This document shows positions 1 through 8,838 of a stretch of DNA of 61,995 bases, in pieces. The translations under genes and the position numbers were made by a program. Under the pieces are notes generated by a model. The model had not been told where the DNA came from and did no database searches. It saw nothing but the letters and a program-made list of their open reading frames with translations. The number at the start of each line of letters is the position of its first letter. The stretch's first letter is position 1. Source of the DNA: Rhodococcus sp. 06-235-1A (lineage in GTDB: Bacteria > Actinomycetota > Actinomycetes > Mycobacteriales > Mycobacteriaceae); contig NZ_NOYI01000025.1 in NCBI RefSeq assembly GCF_002258785.1, positions 1-61,995 of the forward strand. The letters are read 5' to 3'.

Positions 1-13
1 CTGCCGCACGCCA

Positions 14-147
14 CCCCCGTCCGCGTCAATGGACCCTTGCACCGCTCAGACGTATGCAAGGGTCCATCCACTCGTGTCCGGGGTGTGCGTGAATGAACCA
101 TTGCACTTTTCAGACGTATGCAAGGGTCCATTGACGAGGAACGGGGG
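14..147. repeat. Nested inverted-repeat element downstream of kgd
   Basis: Two hairpins lie in tandem. The first has perfect 13-bp arms at 29-41 and 55-67; the second has 14-bp arms at 92-105 and 119-132 with two mismatches. Both have 13-nt loops ending in the same CAGACGTA. The outermost arms, 24-41 and 119-136, are a perfect 18-bp inverted repeat, and CCCCCGT (14-20) pairs with ACGGGGG (141-147) beyond it. The whole block could fold as one cruciform or as two hairpins. No coding sequence is supported here. Confidence 0.8.
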
Positions 148-160
148 CCCTGCAACGACA

Positions 161-194
161 ACAGCGGCCCACCCCCGGAGGAGTGGGCCGCTGT
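161..194 (-). terminator. kgd terminator hairpin
   Basis: A perfect 12-bp stem (161-172 with 183-194) and a 10-nt loop lie 16 bp past the kgd stop codon. The outer GCAAC/GTTGC pairing extends it imperfectly. There is no strong U-tract, as is common for actinobacterial terminators. Confidence 0.75.
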
Positions 195-209
195 AGTTGC
201 CGAACGTGT

Positions 210-3200
210 CTAGTCTTCGCCGACAGCCTTGAAGGCCTCGTCGATGATTTCGAGTTGCTCGACGGCGTGCACCTTGCTCGATCCCGACGACGGGGCGGAC
301 ATGGCGCGACGGGAGATGCGCTTGATGCCGACCAGCTTCTCGGGCATGAGCTCGGGCAGCGCGAGACCGAAGAACGGCCATGCACCCTGGTTCGCAGGCT
401 CTTCCTGAACCCAACGGAATTCCGTTGCGTTCGGGTAGCTCTCGAGTGCTTCCCGGATCCGACGGACCGGCACGGGGTACAGCTGCTCGACGCGGACGAT
501 CGCGACGTCTTCGCGGTTGTCCTTCTGCTTGCGAGCGAGGAGCTCGTAGTAGAGCTTTCCGCTGACCATCAGCACTCGCTTGACCGCGCTGCGGTCGCCG
601 GTACCGGTGTCGTAGGTGGGCTCGTCGAACACCGAGTGGAACTTGCCGTCGGTGAAGTCCTCGATGTTGCTCACTGCTGCCTTGTTGCGCAGCATCGACT
701 TCGGGGTGAAGACGATCAGCGGGCGACGAATGCCGTCACGCGCGTGCCTGCGCAGCAGGTGGAAGTAGTTCGCGGGGGTAGAGGGGAGTGCGACGGTCAT
801 CGAGCCCTCGGCGCACAGCGTCAGGAACCGCTCGATGCGTCCGGACGTGTGGTCGGGACCCTGACCCTCGTGGCCGTGCGGCAGCAGCAGCACGACGTCG
901 GAGAGCTGACCCCACTTGGCTTCACCGGAGGAGATGAACTCGTCGATGATGGACTGAGCGCCGTTGACGAAGTCGCCGAACTGCGCTTCCCACATCACCA
1001 GCGCGTCCGGATTGCCCACGGAGTAGCCGTACTCGAAGCCGACGGCCGCGAACTCGCTCAACGCGGAGTCGTAGACCATGAACTTGCCGGGGTTGTCGCT
1101 GCCGATGTTCTGCAGCGGGGTGTACTCGGCACCGGTCTTGCGGTCGATGATCACCGAGTGCCGCTGAGTGAACGTGCCACGGCGGGTGTCCTGGCCGGAG
1201 AAGCGAATATTGCGTCCCTCGTCCACCAACGATCCGAGTGCCAACAGTTCACCGAAGGCCCAGTCGACCTTGCCCTCGTGAGCCATCTCGCGACGCTTCT
1301 CGAGTACAGGCTTGACGCGCGGGTGCACGTTGAAGCCGTCCGGAACATCGAGATGTGCATCGCCGATGCGGTGCAGTACCGCCTTGTCGACGGCCGTGGT
1401 GAGCTTGGCCGGCAACTGCTGGTCGAGTTCGACCGATTCGCTGGGCTCCGGGGTGTACTTCTCGAGTTCGCGGACCTCGTTGAAGACGCGTTCGAGCTGA
1501 CCCTGGTAGTCGCGAAGAGCATCCTCGGCTTCCTTGAGCGAGATGTCTCCACGGCCGATCAGCGACTCGGTGTAGCTCTTGCGAACGCTGCGCTTGGTGT
1601 CGATCACGTCGTACATCGCCGGCTGGGTCATCGAGGGGTCGTCGCCCTCGTTGTGGCCACGACGGCGGTAGCAGATCATGTCGATGACGACGTCCTTGTG
1701 GAACTTCTGACGGAAGTCCACCGCCAGCTGAGCGACCCAGGCGCAGGCCTCGGGGTCGTCGCCGTTGACGTGGAAGATCGGCGCAGCGATCATCTTGGCC
1801 ACATCGGTGCAGTACTCGGACGAACGCGAGAACTCCGGCGAGGTGGTGAAGCCGACCTGGTTGTTGACGACGATGTGCACTGTTCCACCGGTGCGGTAAC
1901 CCCGCAGATCGGACAGGTTCAGTGTCTCGGCAACAACGCCCTGGCCGGCGAATGCAGCGTCTCCGTGCAGCATCAGCGGCAGGACGGAGTAGCCGCCCTG
2001 GCCGGTGCCCTTGTCCAGCAGGTCCTGCTTGGCTCGGACGAGTCCCTCGAGAACAGGGTCGACGGCCTCGAGGTGCGACGGGTTCGCCGTGAGCGAGACC
2101 TTGATGTCGTTGTCCCCGAACATCTGGATGTACGTGCCCTCGGCACCGAGGTGGTACTTCACGTCGCCGGAGCCGTGTGCGGCAGCCGGGTTCATGTTGC
2201 CCTCGAACTCGGTGAAGATCTTCGAGTACGGCTTACCGACGATGTTGGCGAGCACGTTGAGCCGGCCGCGGTGCGGCATGCCGATGACGACCTCGTCGAG
2301 GGCGTACTCCGCGCTCTGGTCGATGACGGAGTCCATCATCGGAATGACGGACTCGGCACCTTCGAGCGAGAAGCGCTTCTGGCCGACGTACTTGGTCTGC
2401 AGGAAGGTCTCGAAAGCCTCGGCGGCGTTCAGCTTGCTCAGGATGTACTTCTGTTGCGCCACAGTCGGTTTGACGTGCTTGGCTTCGACGCGCTCCTGCA
2501 GCCACGAGACCTGCTCGGTCTCGAGGATGTGGGTGTACTCGACGCCCACGTGGCGGCAGTACGAGTCGCGCAGCACGCTGAGCACGTCCCGCAGCTTCAT
2601 CTTGTCCTTGCCGTGGAATCCGCCGACCTTGAATTCGCGGTCGAGGTCCCACAGCGTCAGGTCGTGGCTGATCACGTCGAGGTCCGGATGCATCCGGAAC
2701 TTGTCCTTGGTGAACTGCAACGGGTCGGTGTCGGCCATCAGGTGACCGCGGTTGCGGTACGCCGCGATGAGCTCGAGCACGCGGGTGTTCTTGTCGACCG
2801 TGCCCTCGGGCAGATCCTTGCGCCAGCGGATGGGCTCGTACGGGATCTTGAGCGAATGGAACAGCTCGTCGTAGAACTCGTCGCTGATCAGCAGGTTGTG
2901 GATCGTCTTGAGGAAGTCGCCCGACTCCGCACCCTGAATGATGCGGTGGTCGTAGGTCGAAGTCAGCGTCATGAGCTTGCCGACGCCGAACTCGGCGAGA
3001 CGCTCGTCGCTGGCACCCTGGAACTCTGCCGGGTACTCCATTGCTCCGGCACCGATGATGGCACCCTGGCCGTTCATCAGACGCGGTACCGAGTGCACGG
3101 TTCCGATTCCGCCGGGGTTGGTGAGCGAGATGGTGACGCCCTGGAAGTCCTCGCCGGTGAGCTTGCCGTCACGAGCGCGCCGGACGATGTCCTCGTAGGC

Positions 3201-4031
3201 GTTGTAGAACTGCGTGAACGTGAAGTCCTGCGTGTTCTTGATGGCAGCGACGACGAGGGAACGGTTGCCGTCCTTGCCGGGCAGGTCGATCGCAAGACCG
3301 AGGTTGATCGCTGCCGGAGTCACTGCGTTCGGCTTGCCGTCGACCTCGGCGAAGTGGCGGTTCATGTTCGGGAACGCCTTGACGGCCTGCACGATGGCGT
3401 AGCCGAGCAGGTGCGTGAACGAGATCTTGCCGCCGCGGGTACGAGCGAGGTGGTTGTTGATGACCAGACGGTTGTCCACCATCAGCTTTGCCGGGATCGC
3501 ACGCACGCTGGTCGCGGTCGGAATCTGCAACGAGGCGGACATGTTCTTGGCGACTGCTGCTGCGGCGCCGCGCAGAACCTTGCTCGATTCCTCGCCGAAT
3601 TCGGCTGCAGCGGGGGCCGACTTCGCCGGAGCGGCCTTCTTCTCGGCAGGCTTTGCAGCGGTCGCAGGCTTTGCGGGCTCGGCCTTGGGGGCGGCGGCTT
3701 TCGGGGCAGCCTTGGGCGCTGCGGCCTTCGGAGCGTCGGCCTCGGGAGCGCTGTCCTTCTGCGGAGCCGAGGCGGCAGGCTTGGCGGGAGGCGCGGGTGC
3801 GGCGGGAGGGGCGGACTTGGTCGAGCTACCGTTCGAGGCTGCGCCGTTGCCGTTACCGGACGCACCGTTCGAGCTGCCGGCGGTCTCGTCGGTCACGGCC
3901 TCGGGGTCGTAACCGGTGAGGAACTCGTGCCAGCTCGCGTCGACGGAGGAAGGGTCTTGCTTGAATCGCTGGTACATCTCGTCGACCAGCCATTGATTTT
4001 GTCCGAATTGGGTAGTAGAGCTGCTGCTCAC
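210..4031 (-). CDS. kgd: Multifunctional 2-oxoglutarate dehydrogenase E1/E2-like protein (KGD/OdhA type)
   Basis: This 1273-residue cytosolic TCA-cycle enzyme decarboxylates 2-oxoglutarate with ThDP and works with E2/E3 partners. It starts at GTG. The N-terminus has the short E1 segment (FGQNQWLVDEMYQRF). An Ala/Pro/Lys-rich linker follows (about residues 60-135), then an E2-like acyltransferase domain with the HRIIQGAESGDF active-site stretch (about 145-390). The large E1 domain carries GMPHRGRLNVLAN and GDAAFAGQGVVAETLN. The E2-plus-E1 fusion is diagnostic of Mycobacteriales. In that group the family is inhibited by the FHA protein GarA/OdhI; I infer the same here. A terminator hairpin follows the stop. 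Confidence 0.97.
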   Translation of the reverse strand: MSSSSTTQFGQNQWLVDEMYQRFKQDPSSVDASWHEFLTGYDPEAVTDETAGSSNGASGNGNGAASNGSSTKSAPPAAPAPPAKPAASAPQKDSAPEADAPKAAAPKAAPKAAAPKAEPAKPATAAKPAEKKAAPAKSAPAAAEFGEESSKVLRGAAAAVAKNMSASLQIPTATSVRAIPAKLMVDNRLVINNHLARTRGGKISFTHLLGYAIVQAVKAFPNMNRHFAEVDGKPNAVTPAAINLGLAIDLPGKDGNRSLVVAAIKNTQDFTFTQFYNAYEDIVRRARDGKLTGEDFQGVTISLTNPGGIGTVHSVPRLMNGQGAIIGAGAMEYPAEFQGASDERLAEFGVGKLMTLTSTYDHRIIQGAESGDFLKTIHNLLISDEFYDELFHSLKIPYEPIRWRKDLPEGTVDKNTRVLELIAAYRNRGHLMADTDPLQFTKDKFRMHPDLDVISHDLTLWDLDREFKVGGFHGKDKMKLRDVLSVLRDSYCRHVGVEYTHILETEQVSWLQERVEAKHVKPTVAQQKYILSKLNAAEAFETFLQTKYVGQKRFSLEGAESVIPMMDSVIDQSAEYALDEVVIGMPHRGRLNVLANIVGKPYSKIFTEFEGNMNPAAAHGSGDVKYHLGAEGTYIQMFGDNDIKVSLTANPSHLEAVDPVLEGLVRAKQDLLDKGTGQGGYSVLPLMLHGDAAFAGQGVVAETLNLSDLRGYRTGGTVHIVVNNQVGFTTSPEFSRSSEYCTDVAKMIAAPIFHVNGDDPEACAWVAQLAVDFRQKFHKDVVIDMICYRRRGHNEGDDPSMTQPAMYDVIDTKRSVRKSYTESLIGRGDISLKEAEDALRDYQGQLERVFNEVRELEKYTPEPSESVELDQQLPAKLTTAVDKAVLHRIGDAHLDVPDGFNVHPRVKPVLEKRREMAHEGKVDWAFGELLALGSLVDEGRNIRFSGQDTRRGTFTQRHSVIIDRKTGAEYTPLQNIGSDNPGKFMVYDSALSEFAAVGFEYGYSVGNPDALVMWEAQFGDFVNGAQSIIDEFISSGEAKWGQLSDVVLLLPHGHEGQGPDHTSGRIERFLTLCAEGSMTVALPSTPANYFHLLRRHARDGIRRPLIVFTPKSMLRNKAAVSNIEDFTDGKFHSVFDEPTYDTGTGDRSAVKRVLMVSGKLYYELLARKQKDNREDVAIVRVEQLYPVPVRRIREALESYPNATEFRWVQEEPANQGAWPFFGLALPELMPEKLVGIKRISRRAMSAPSSGSSKVHAVEQLEIIDEAFKAVGED

Positions 4032-4141
4032 GGCAGTAGTTCGCCTCGTTTCTGTCTTCGTTCCCGTTCAGCGCGCGTACGTGTCCAGGCTAGACCTCTG
4101 GTTCAGCTCACGTGCGTCCGGGACGTAGCTGTGATATGTAC

Positions 4142-7100
4142 TCACCGGTAACCATCGGCCTCGTTGTCGATGACTCCTTGGACTATCGAATTATTCCCTC
4201 GGTTCGTTTCGGCTGCAGTCCACAGTTGCGCGTAGAAGCCGCCCTGGGTGCGAAGTTCCGAATGTCGTCCGGTTTCGACGATACGGCCGCCGTCCACGAC
4301 GACGATCAGATCTGCTCGTGCGGCCGTCGCCAGTCGGTGTGCGACAACCACCGCGGTACGGGTACGTGCGACGGCACTGCTGGCCGCCAACACCGTGCGT
4401 TCGGTGGCCGGATCGAGTGTCGCCGTGGCCTCGTCGAGAAGGAGCAGGTCCGGGTCGACCAGCTCGGCCCGGGCCAGAGCGATCAGCTGTCGTTGGCCTG
4501 CAGACAGCCCCTGGCCGCGTTCGCCGACGGGTTGGTGCATACCGCCGCGAAGTGCGGCGATGGTGCTCAGAGCACCTACCGAGCGTGCCGCGTTCTCGAT
4601 GTCGGCGCGCGTGGCATCAGGTCTGCCGTACGCAATGTTCGACGCCACCGTTCCGCTGAAGAGGTGCGCCTCCTGCGGTACGACGCCGAGTCGGTGGCGG
4701 TAGTCGGAGAGGCGGTAGTCGCGCAGATCGTTTCCGCCGACGCGCACCGATCCGGAGGTCGGATCGTAGAAGCGGGCCAGCAGTTTCACCACGGTGGATT
4801 TGCCCGCTCCGGTGCGTCCGACCAAGGCGACGGTGGTGCCGGCGGGGATGGTGAGATTTACCTCACTCAGGGCGTCGGAGTGGGCTCCGGCATACCTGAA
4901 ACCGACGTCGACGAGATCGATGTCGGAGCGGAGGCGTCCGCCCGGGAGCGCGGTCGAGTGCGCGGCAGTGGCAGTTTCGATGGAGCTCGTGGTGCGCAAC
5001 AGATCGCCGATGCGTCCGACTCCGACGCGTGCCTGCTGGTAACCGTCGAACACCTGCGAGAGTTGCTGGATCGGGCCGAAGAGCAGCCCGAGGTACAGCA
5101 CGAATGCGACGAGGGTGCCCGCGGTCGTGGTGCCGCTGGCGATCTGGTGAGCACCGACGAACACGACGACGGCGAGCGCGACGTCGGAGAGCAGGGTGAT
5201 GAGCGGAAAGAACACCGAGATCGCGGTCTGCGACCGCATTCGACTGACCCGGTATCGATCGGAGCGTTCGGCGAATCGGGACGCGGCGTACTCCTCGCGC
5301 CGGTACGCCTGTGCAGCGCGCAGTCCTGTCACGTTCTCCTGGAAATCGGCGTTGACGATCGAGATGCGCTCACGAGAGGTCGAATATGCCGCCGAGGAGA
5401 TTCGCCGGAAGATCACGGTGGCCACGGCGAGCGGTGGCACGACCGCCAGCGCCACCAGCCCGAGTGTGGGATCGGTGACGAGCAGGGCGGCCGCGATACC
5501 GACGACGGTCAACACGCTCACCACGGCCGTCGAGGCACCGGTCTGGATGAACGACGAGAGTGCATCGACGTCGGTGGTCATCCGGGTCATGATGCGGCCG
5601 GAGAGCTCACGCTCGTAGTAGTCGAGGCCGAGCCGCTGAATGTGCGCGTAGCTACGTACGCGAAGACCGAACAGCACCCGCTCGCCTGCCCGCGCGGTGA
5701 TGACCGTCGTCCAACAAACGACGAACCAACTCGCCGCTGCCAGTGCGACGCCGATCGACGTGGCGATCCACAGGGTGCTCGAATCTCCCCGCGCCACCCC
5801 GCTGTCCACTGCGTAGCGAACGAGTGAGGGAAAGGCGATCGAGGCCAGCGAGTCCAGCGCGAGGAGCACCACCACGGCGGCGAGCAACAGCCGGACCGGT
5901 CCGAGCAACCTCGACAACCGGAATCCCGGGTCGGGCTTTCGGAGTTCGGATCCCGATGTTCCCGCATCCTCGGTCGCGGGCGGCAGGGCTGCGACAGCTG
6001 CGGCGATGGCGGGCGTGGGTGCCAATGAGCCGAACGCCCCCGCCATCGCAGTTCCGTGCCCACCGCCGCCTCCGGGCGTGGGCGCTGCAACGCTGCCGGG
6101 CTCGGCCGACGATTCCGGCGCGGTGTCGGGCCACAGCGTCTCCGAGGAAGGCTCTGCGATCGGATCGGGGTCCGATTCGGCACCTGGTTCATCGTCGCCG
6201 CCGGCCAACAGCGCGCGGAACAGCGGACACCGCTGGTCGAGTTCGTCGACGGTACCGGCGTCGATGATGCGACCGTTGTCGAGCACGGCGACACGGTCGG
6301 CCAGCGTGAGAGTGGACCGGCGATGCGCGAGTACGAGAGTCGCGCGGGTGCGGATCCCGCGCAGGGCGTCGAAGATCGCGGCTTCGGTCTCCGCGTCCAC
6401 GGCGGAGGTGGCGTCGTCGAGAATGAGAATTCGCGGTTCGACGAGAAGGGCGCGTGCCAGGGCGATGCGCTGGCGCTGGCCCCCGGACAGGGTCAGTCCG
6501 CGTTCGCCGACCAGGCTGTCGTATCCCTCGGGCAACGCCTCGATGAACGAAGAGGCCTGCGCCAGGTCAGCCGCATGCTCGATCTCGTCCGCGGTGGCGT
6601 CGGGCCGGCCGAGAGCGATGTTCGCGGCGATGGTGTCGGAGAACAGAAACGGCTCGTCGAACACCAGCGACACCGCCTCGCGCAGGGACGTGGAGTCGAG
6701 GTCGTCGATATCGATGGACGTACCGTCGGACGTCAGCTCGATGTGTCCCTCGGCGGGACGGTAGAAGCGGGGCAGCAGCAGGGCGAGGGCGGTCTTTCCG
6801 GAACCCGCGTGTCCGACGACGGCAACCGTTTCGCCGGGCGAGATGGTCAGGCTCAGATCGTTGAGCACGTCCCGCTCGGGTTCGAACCCGAAGGTCACCT
6901 CGGAGATACGGACTCCGAGTGGGCCGTCGGGAAGAGGGACAGGACGTTCGGGTTCCGGGTCGGACGGTTCTGTGTCGACCACCTCGTAGACGCGTTCGAC
7001 GGCCGCGCGCGACAGCTGGGCCATGATGACCACGGACGAGACGGTGCGGGTGACGGCGGACAGCGTCGCGACGTAGGTCGCGAAGGCCAGGAACGTGCCG

Positions 7101-8002
7101 ATGGTGATGTGACCCTGCAGTGCGAGGTACCCGCCGAGGGCGATGACTCCGACGAGTCCGAGCTGGGGAATGGTGGCCATCGACGGTGCGAACCGAGAGT
7201 TGATCCGCGCCGACCGCATGCGCTCGGCGAACAATGTGCGGCCGAGGGTTTCGATGCGGTCCACCGCGCGGGCTTCCTGTCCGAAGCCCTTGACCACTCG
7301 CACGCCGGTGACGGTTTCCTCGACGTGCTGAGCCAGATCGGCGGCGCGTTGCTGGGCCGACCAGGTGGCCGCGAACAGAGTGGGCCGCATTCGGTAGACC
7401 ACGATGCTCACCGCAGGAACGATGAGTACCGCGACGACGGTGAGCAGAGGAGACAGATACGCCATCACCACCAGGGCGAGAACGAACTGCAACACCGCCC
7501 CGGCCGACAGCGGAACCATGGCCAGCAGTCCCTGCACGAGTTGGAGGTCGGTGATCGATCTCGACACGACCTGGCCGGTGCGAATCTCGTCCTGCTTGCG
7601 CCCGTCGAGCCGCTGCAACGAGGCAAGCAGGTCGAGGCGAAGATCGTGCTGGACGTCGATCGAGAGCCGGCCGGCCAGCATGCGTCGACCGAATTGGCAG
7701 GCGAACCGCACCAGACCCAACAGGGCGATGGCCACCGCGACCGTCAGGATCACATCGCCCTTGCCTGCAGTCGCGTCGTCGATGGCCACCCTGGTGAGCA
7801 GCGGGAACGAGATGTCGATGACCGCGGCGATCATCGTCACGCCCAGTGCACCGAGTGCCGTACGTCGATGCAGCATGCACTGTGCAATCAGTCGCCGGAT
7901 CCACCCCCGCTGGGTGCTCGACGCGGATTCTGCGTTGTCGAGCCTTGCCGAGCTGCGTCCGGGTGCTGCAGCACGGTCCTTCACCGCATTACTGTGTGCC
8001 AT
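4142..8002 (-). CDS. Fused heterodimer-like ABC exporter (TMD-NBD-TMD-NBD)
   Basis: A 1286-residue multidrug-type exporter made of two half-transporters in one chain. I chose the ATG at 8002 (MAHSNAVKD) because sequence upstream of it reads through the next gene in the wrong frame. The order is TMD1, NBD1, a Pro/Glu/Ala-rich linker (about residues 580-690), TMD2, NBD2. NBD1 has Walker A GHAGSGKT, signature LSGGQ and Walker B LILDD, with Asp where the catalytic Glu normally sits. NBD2 has GRTGAGKS, a variant LSAGQ signature and a canonical LLLLDE. This is the asymmetric one-degenerate-site arrangement of heterodimeric exporters. The substrate is unknown; drug or lipid export is an inference from family. 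Confidence 0.9.
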   Translation of the reverse strand: MAHSNAVKDRAAAPGRSSARLDNAESASSTQRGWIRRLIAQCMLHRRTALGALGVTMIAAVIDISFPLLTRVAIDDATAGKGDVILTVAVAIALLGLVRFACQFGRRMLAGRLSIDVQHDLRLDLLASLQRLDGRKQDEIRTGQVVSRSITDLQLVQGLLAMVPLSAGAVLQFVLALVVMAYLSPLLTVVAVLIVPAVSIVVYRMRPTLFAATWSAQQRAADLAQHVEETVTGVRVVKGFGQEARAVDRIETLGRTLFAERMRSARINSRFAPSMATIPQLGLVGVIALGGYLALQGHITIGTFLAFATYVATLSAVTRTVSSVVIMAQLSRAAVERVYEVVDTEPSDPEPERPVPLPDGPLGVRISEVTFGFEPERDVLNDLSLTISPGETVAVVGHAGSGKTALALLLPRFYRPAEGHIELTSDGTSIDIDDLDSTSLREAVSLVFDEPFLFSDTIAANIALGRPDATADEIEHAADLAQASSFIEALPEGYDSLVGERGLTLSGGQRQRIALARALLVEPRILILDDATSAVDAETEAAIFDALRGIRTRATLVLAHRRSTLTLADRVAVLDNGRIIDAGTVDELDQRCPLFRALLAGGDDEPGAESDPDPIAEPSSETLWPDTAPESSAEPGSVAAPTPGGGGGHGTAMAGAFGSLAPTPAIAAAVAALPPATEDAGTSGSELRKPDPGFRLSRLLGPVRLLLAAVVVLLALDSLASIAFPSLVRYAVDSGVARGDSSTLWIATSIGVALAAASWFVVCWTTVITARAGERVLFGLRVRSYAHIQRLGLDYYERELSGRIMTRMTTDVDALSSFIQTGASTAVVSVLTVVGIAAALLVTDPTLGLVALAVVPPLAVATVIFRRISSAAYSTSRERISIVNADFQENVTGLRAAQAYRREEYAASRFAERSDRYRVSRMRSQTAISVFFPLITLLSDVALAVVVFVGAHQIASGTTTAGTLVAFVLYLGLLFGPIQQLSQVFDGYQQARVGVGRIGDLLRTTSSIETATAAHSTALPGGRLRSDIDLVDVGFRYAGAHSDALSEVNLTIPAGTTVALVGRTGAGKSTVVKLLARFYDPTSGSVRVGGNDLRDYRLSDYRHRLGVVPQEAHLFSGTVASNIAYGRPDATRADIENAARSVGALSTIAALRGGMHQPVGERGQGLSAGQRQLIALARAELVDPDLLLLDEATATLDPATERTVLAASSAVARTRTAVVVAHRLATAARADLIVVVDGGRIVETGRHSELRTQGGFYAQLWTAAETNRGNNSIVQGVIDNEADGYR

Positions 8003-8067
8003 CGATTCACCACGGTAGACCCGAGTACCGACAGGGCTTCGAGCGAACGCTTGGACCGGTTCCGAAC

Positions 8068-8838
8068 TCAGTCGATGTCGCGGGTGCGGGCCAGAAACCA
8101 GCCACCGCCGGTGAGGATCGCGGCCCACAGCGCGAGCCCGAGCGGTGCCCACGGCCACGACGCCAGGTCGCCCGCGTCGTCGAGTTGCGTCGCCGCCATG
8201 GTCGGCAGAGTGAGGTTCGACGGTAGCGCTACCGCGACCGGCCCCAATCCGAGTCCGAACAGGATCAGAGAGAGCAGACCTTCGCCGAAGGGCAGCCAGG
8301 CAACGAGCACGATCGCGGCCCACGTCGGTGATTTGAGCAGCAGGCCCAGGCCCGCACCGATCATCGACCACAGCACCACCGCGAGGAGGCACGACGCCAC
8401 CACACCGATGAACGCGCCATCGAGCAGCACAGTGCGCTCGTTGAAGATCAGCAGACAGATGAGGCTGGCCAGCAGTACCACCAGTCCGTATCCGAGCCCG
8501 AACAGCGCAGTGACGATGAGCTTGGCCGCGATCACTCCGTCGCGGCCGCGGGCCGTCAGGAAGCTGGTGGTGATGGTCTTGTGGCGAAATTCGGTTCCGG
8601 CGTTGATGGCACCGAAGATGCCGGCAAACAGAATCGCGGCTCCGGCGGCGACGTACAGGCCGATCGAGGCGACGCCACCCGAGATGTTCAGGTCCTCTTC
8701 GAACTCGCCCAATTGGTTCGCGATGACCGAGGTGATGACGGACGCGAAGACTCCGACGACGATCGGCGCGATCGCCAACGCCCACCAGAACTTCAGTGTC
8801 GTGACCTTGCGGATCTCCGATGTCAGCAACGCGTTCAT
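8068..8838 (-). CDS. ABC-2 type transporter permease
   Basis: A 256-residue integral membrane protein with about six hydrophobic segments. It begins MNALLTSEIRKVTTLKFWW, typical of ABC-2 permeases that follow an ATPase. Its ATG overlaps the stop of the upstream ATPase gene by 4 bp (8835-8838), so the two are translationally coupled and form one transporter. The substrate cannot be told. The fused exporter gene starts 66 bp downstream and may be co-transcribed. Confidence 0.88.
   Translation of the reverse strand: MNALLTSEIRKVTTLKFWWALAIAPIVVGVFASVITSVIANQLGEFEEDLNISGGVASIGLYVAAGAAILFAGIFGAINAGTEFRHKTITTSFLTARGRDGVIAAKLIVTALFGLGYGLVVLLASLICLLIFNERTVLLDGAFIGVVASCLLAVVLWSMIGAGLGLLLKSPTWAAIVLVAWLPFGEGLLSLILFGLGLGPVAVALPSNLTLPTMAATQLDDAGDLASWPWAPLGLALWAAILTGGGWFLARTRDID

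Noticed and set aside
183..4151. 1322-codon open frame on the plus strand
   Set aside because: Antisense shadow of kgd created by high-GC codon bias; its translation has no recognisable domain and is rich in Val/Asp/Arg/Leu repeats.
8003..8785. N-terminal extension of the fused exporter by 261 codons
   Set aside because: The extension is the ABC-2 permease gene read in another frame; exporter homology begins at ATG 8002.
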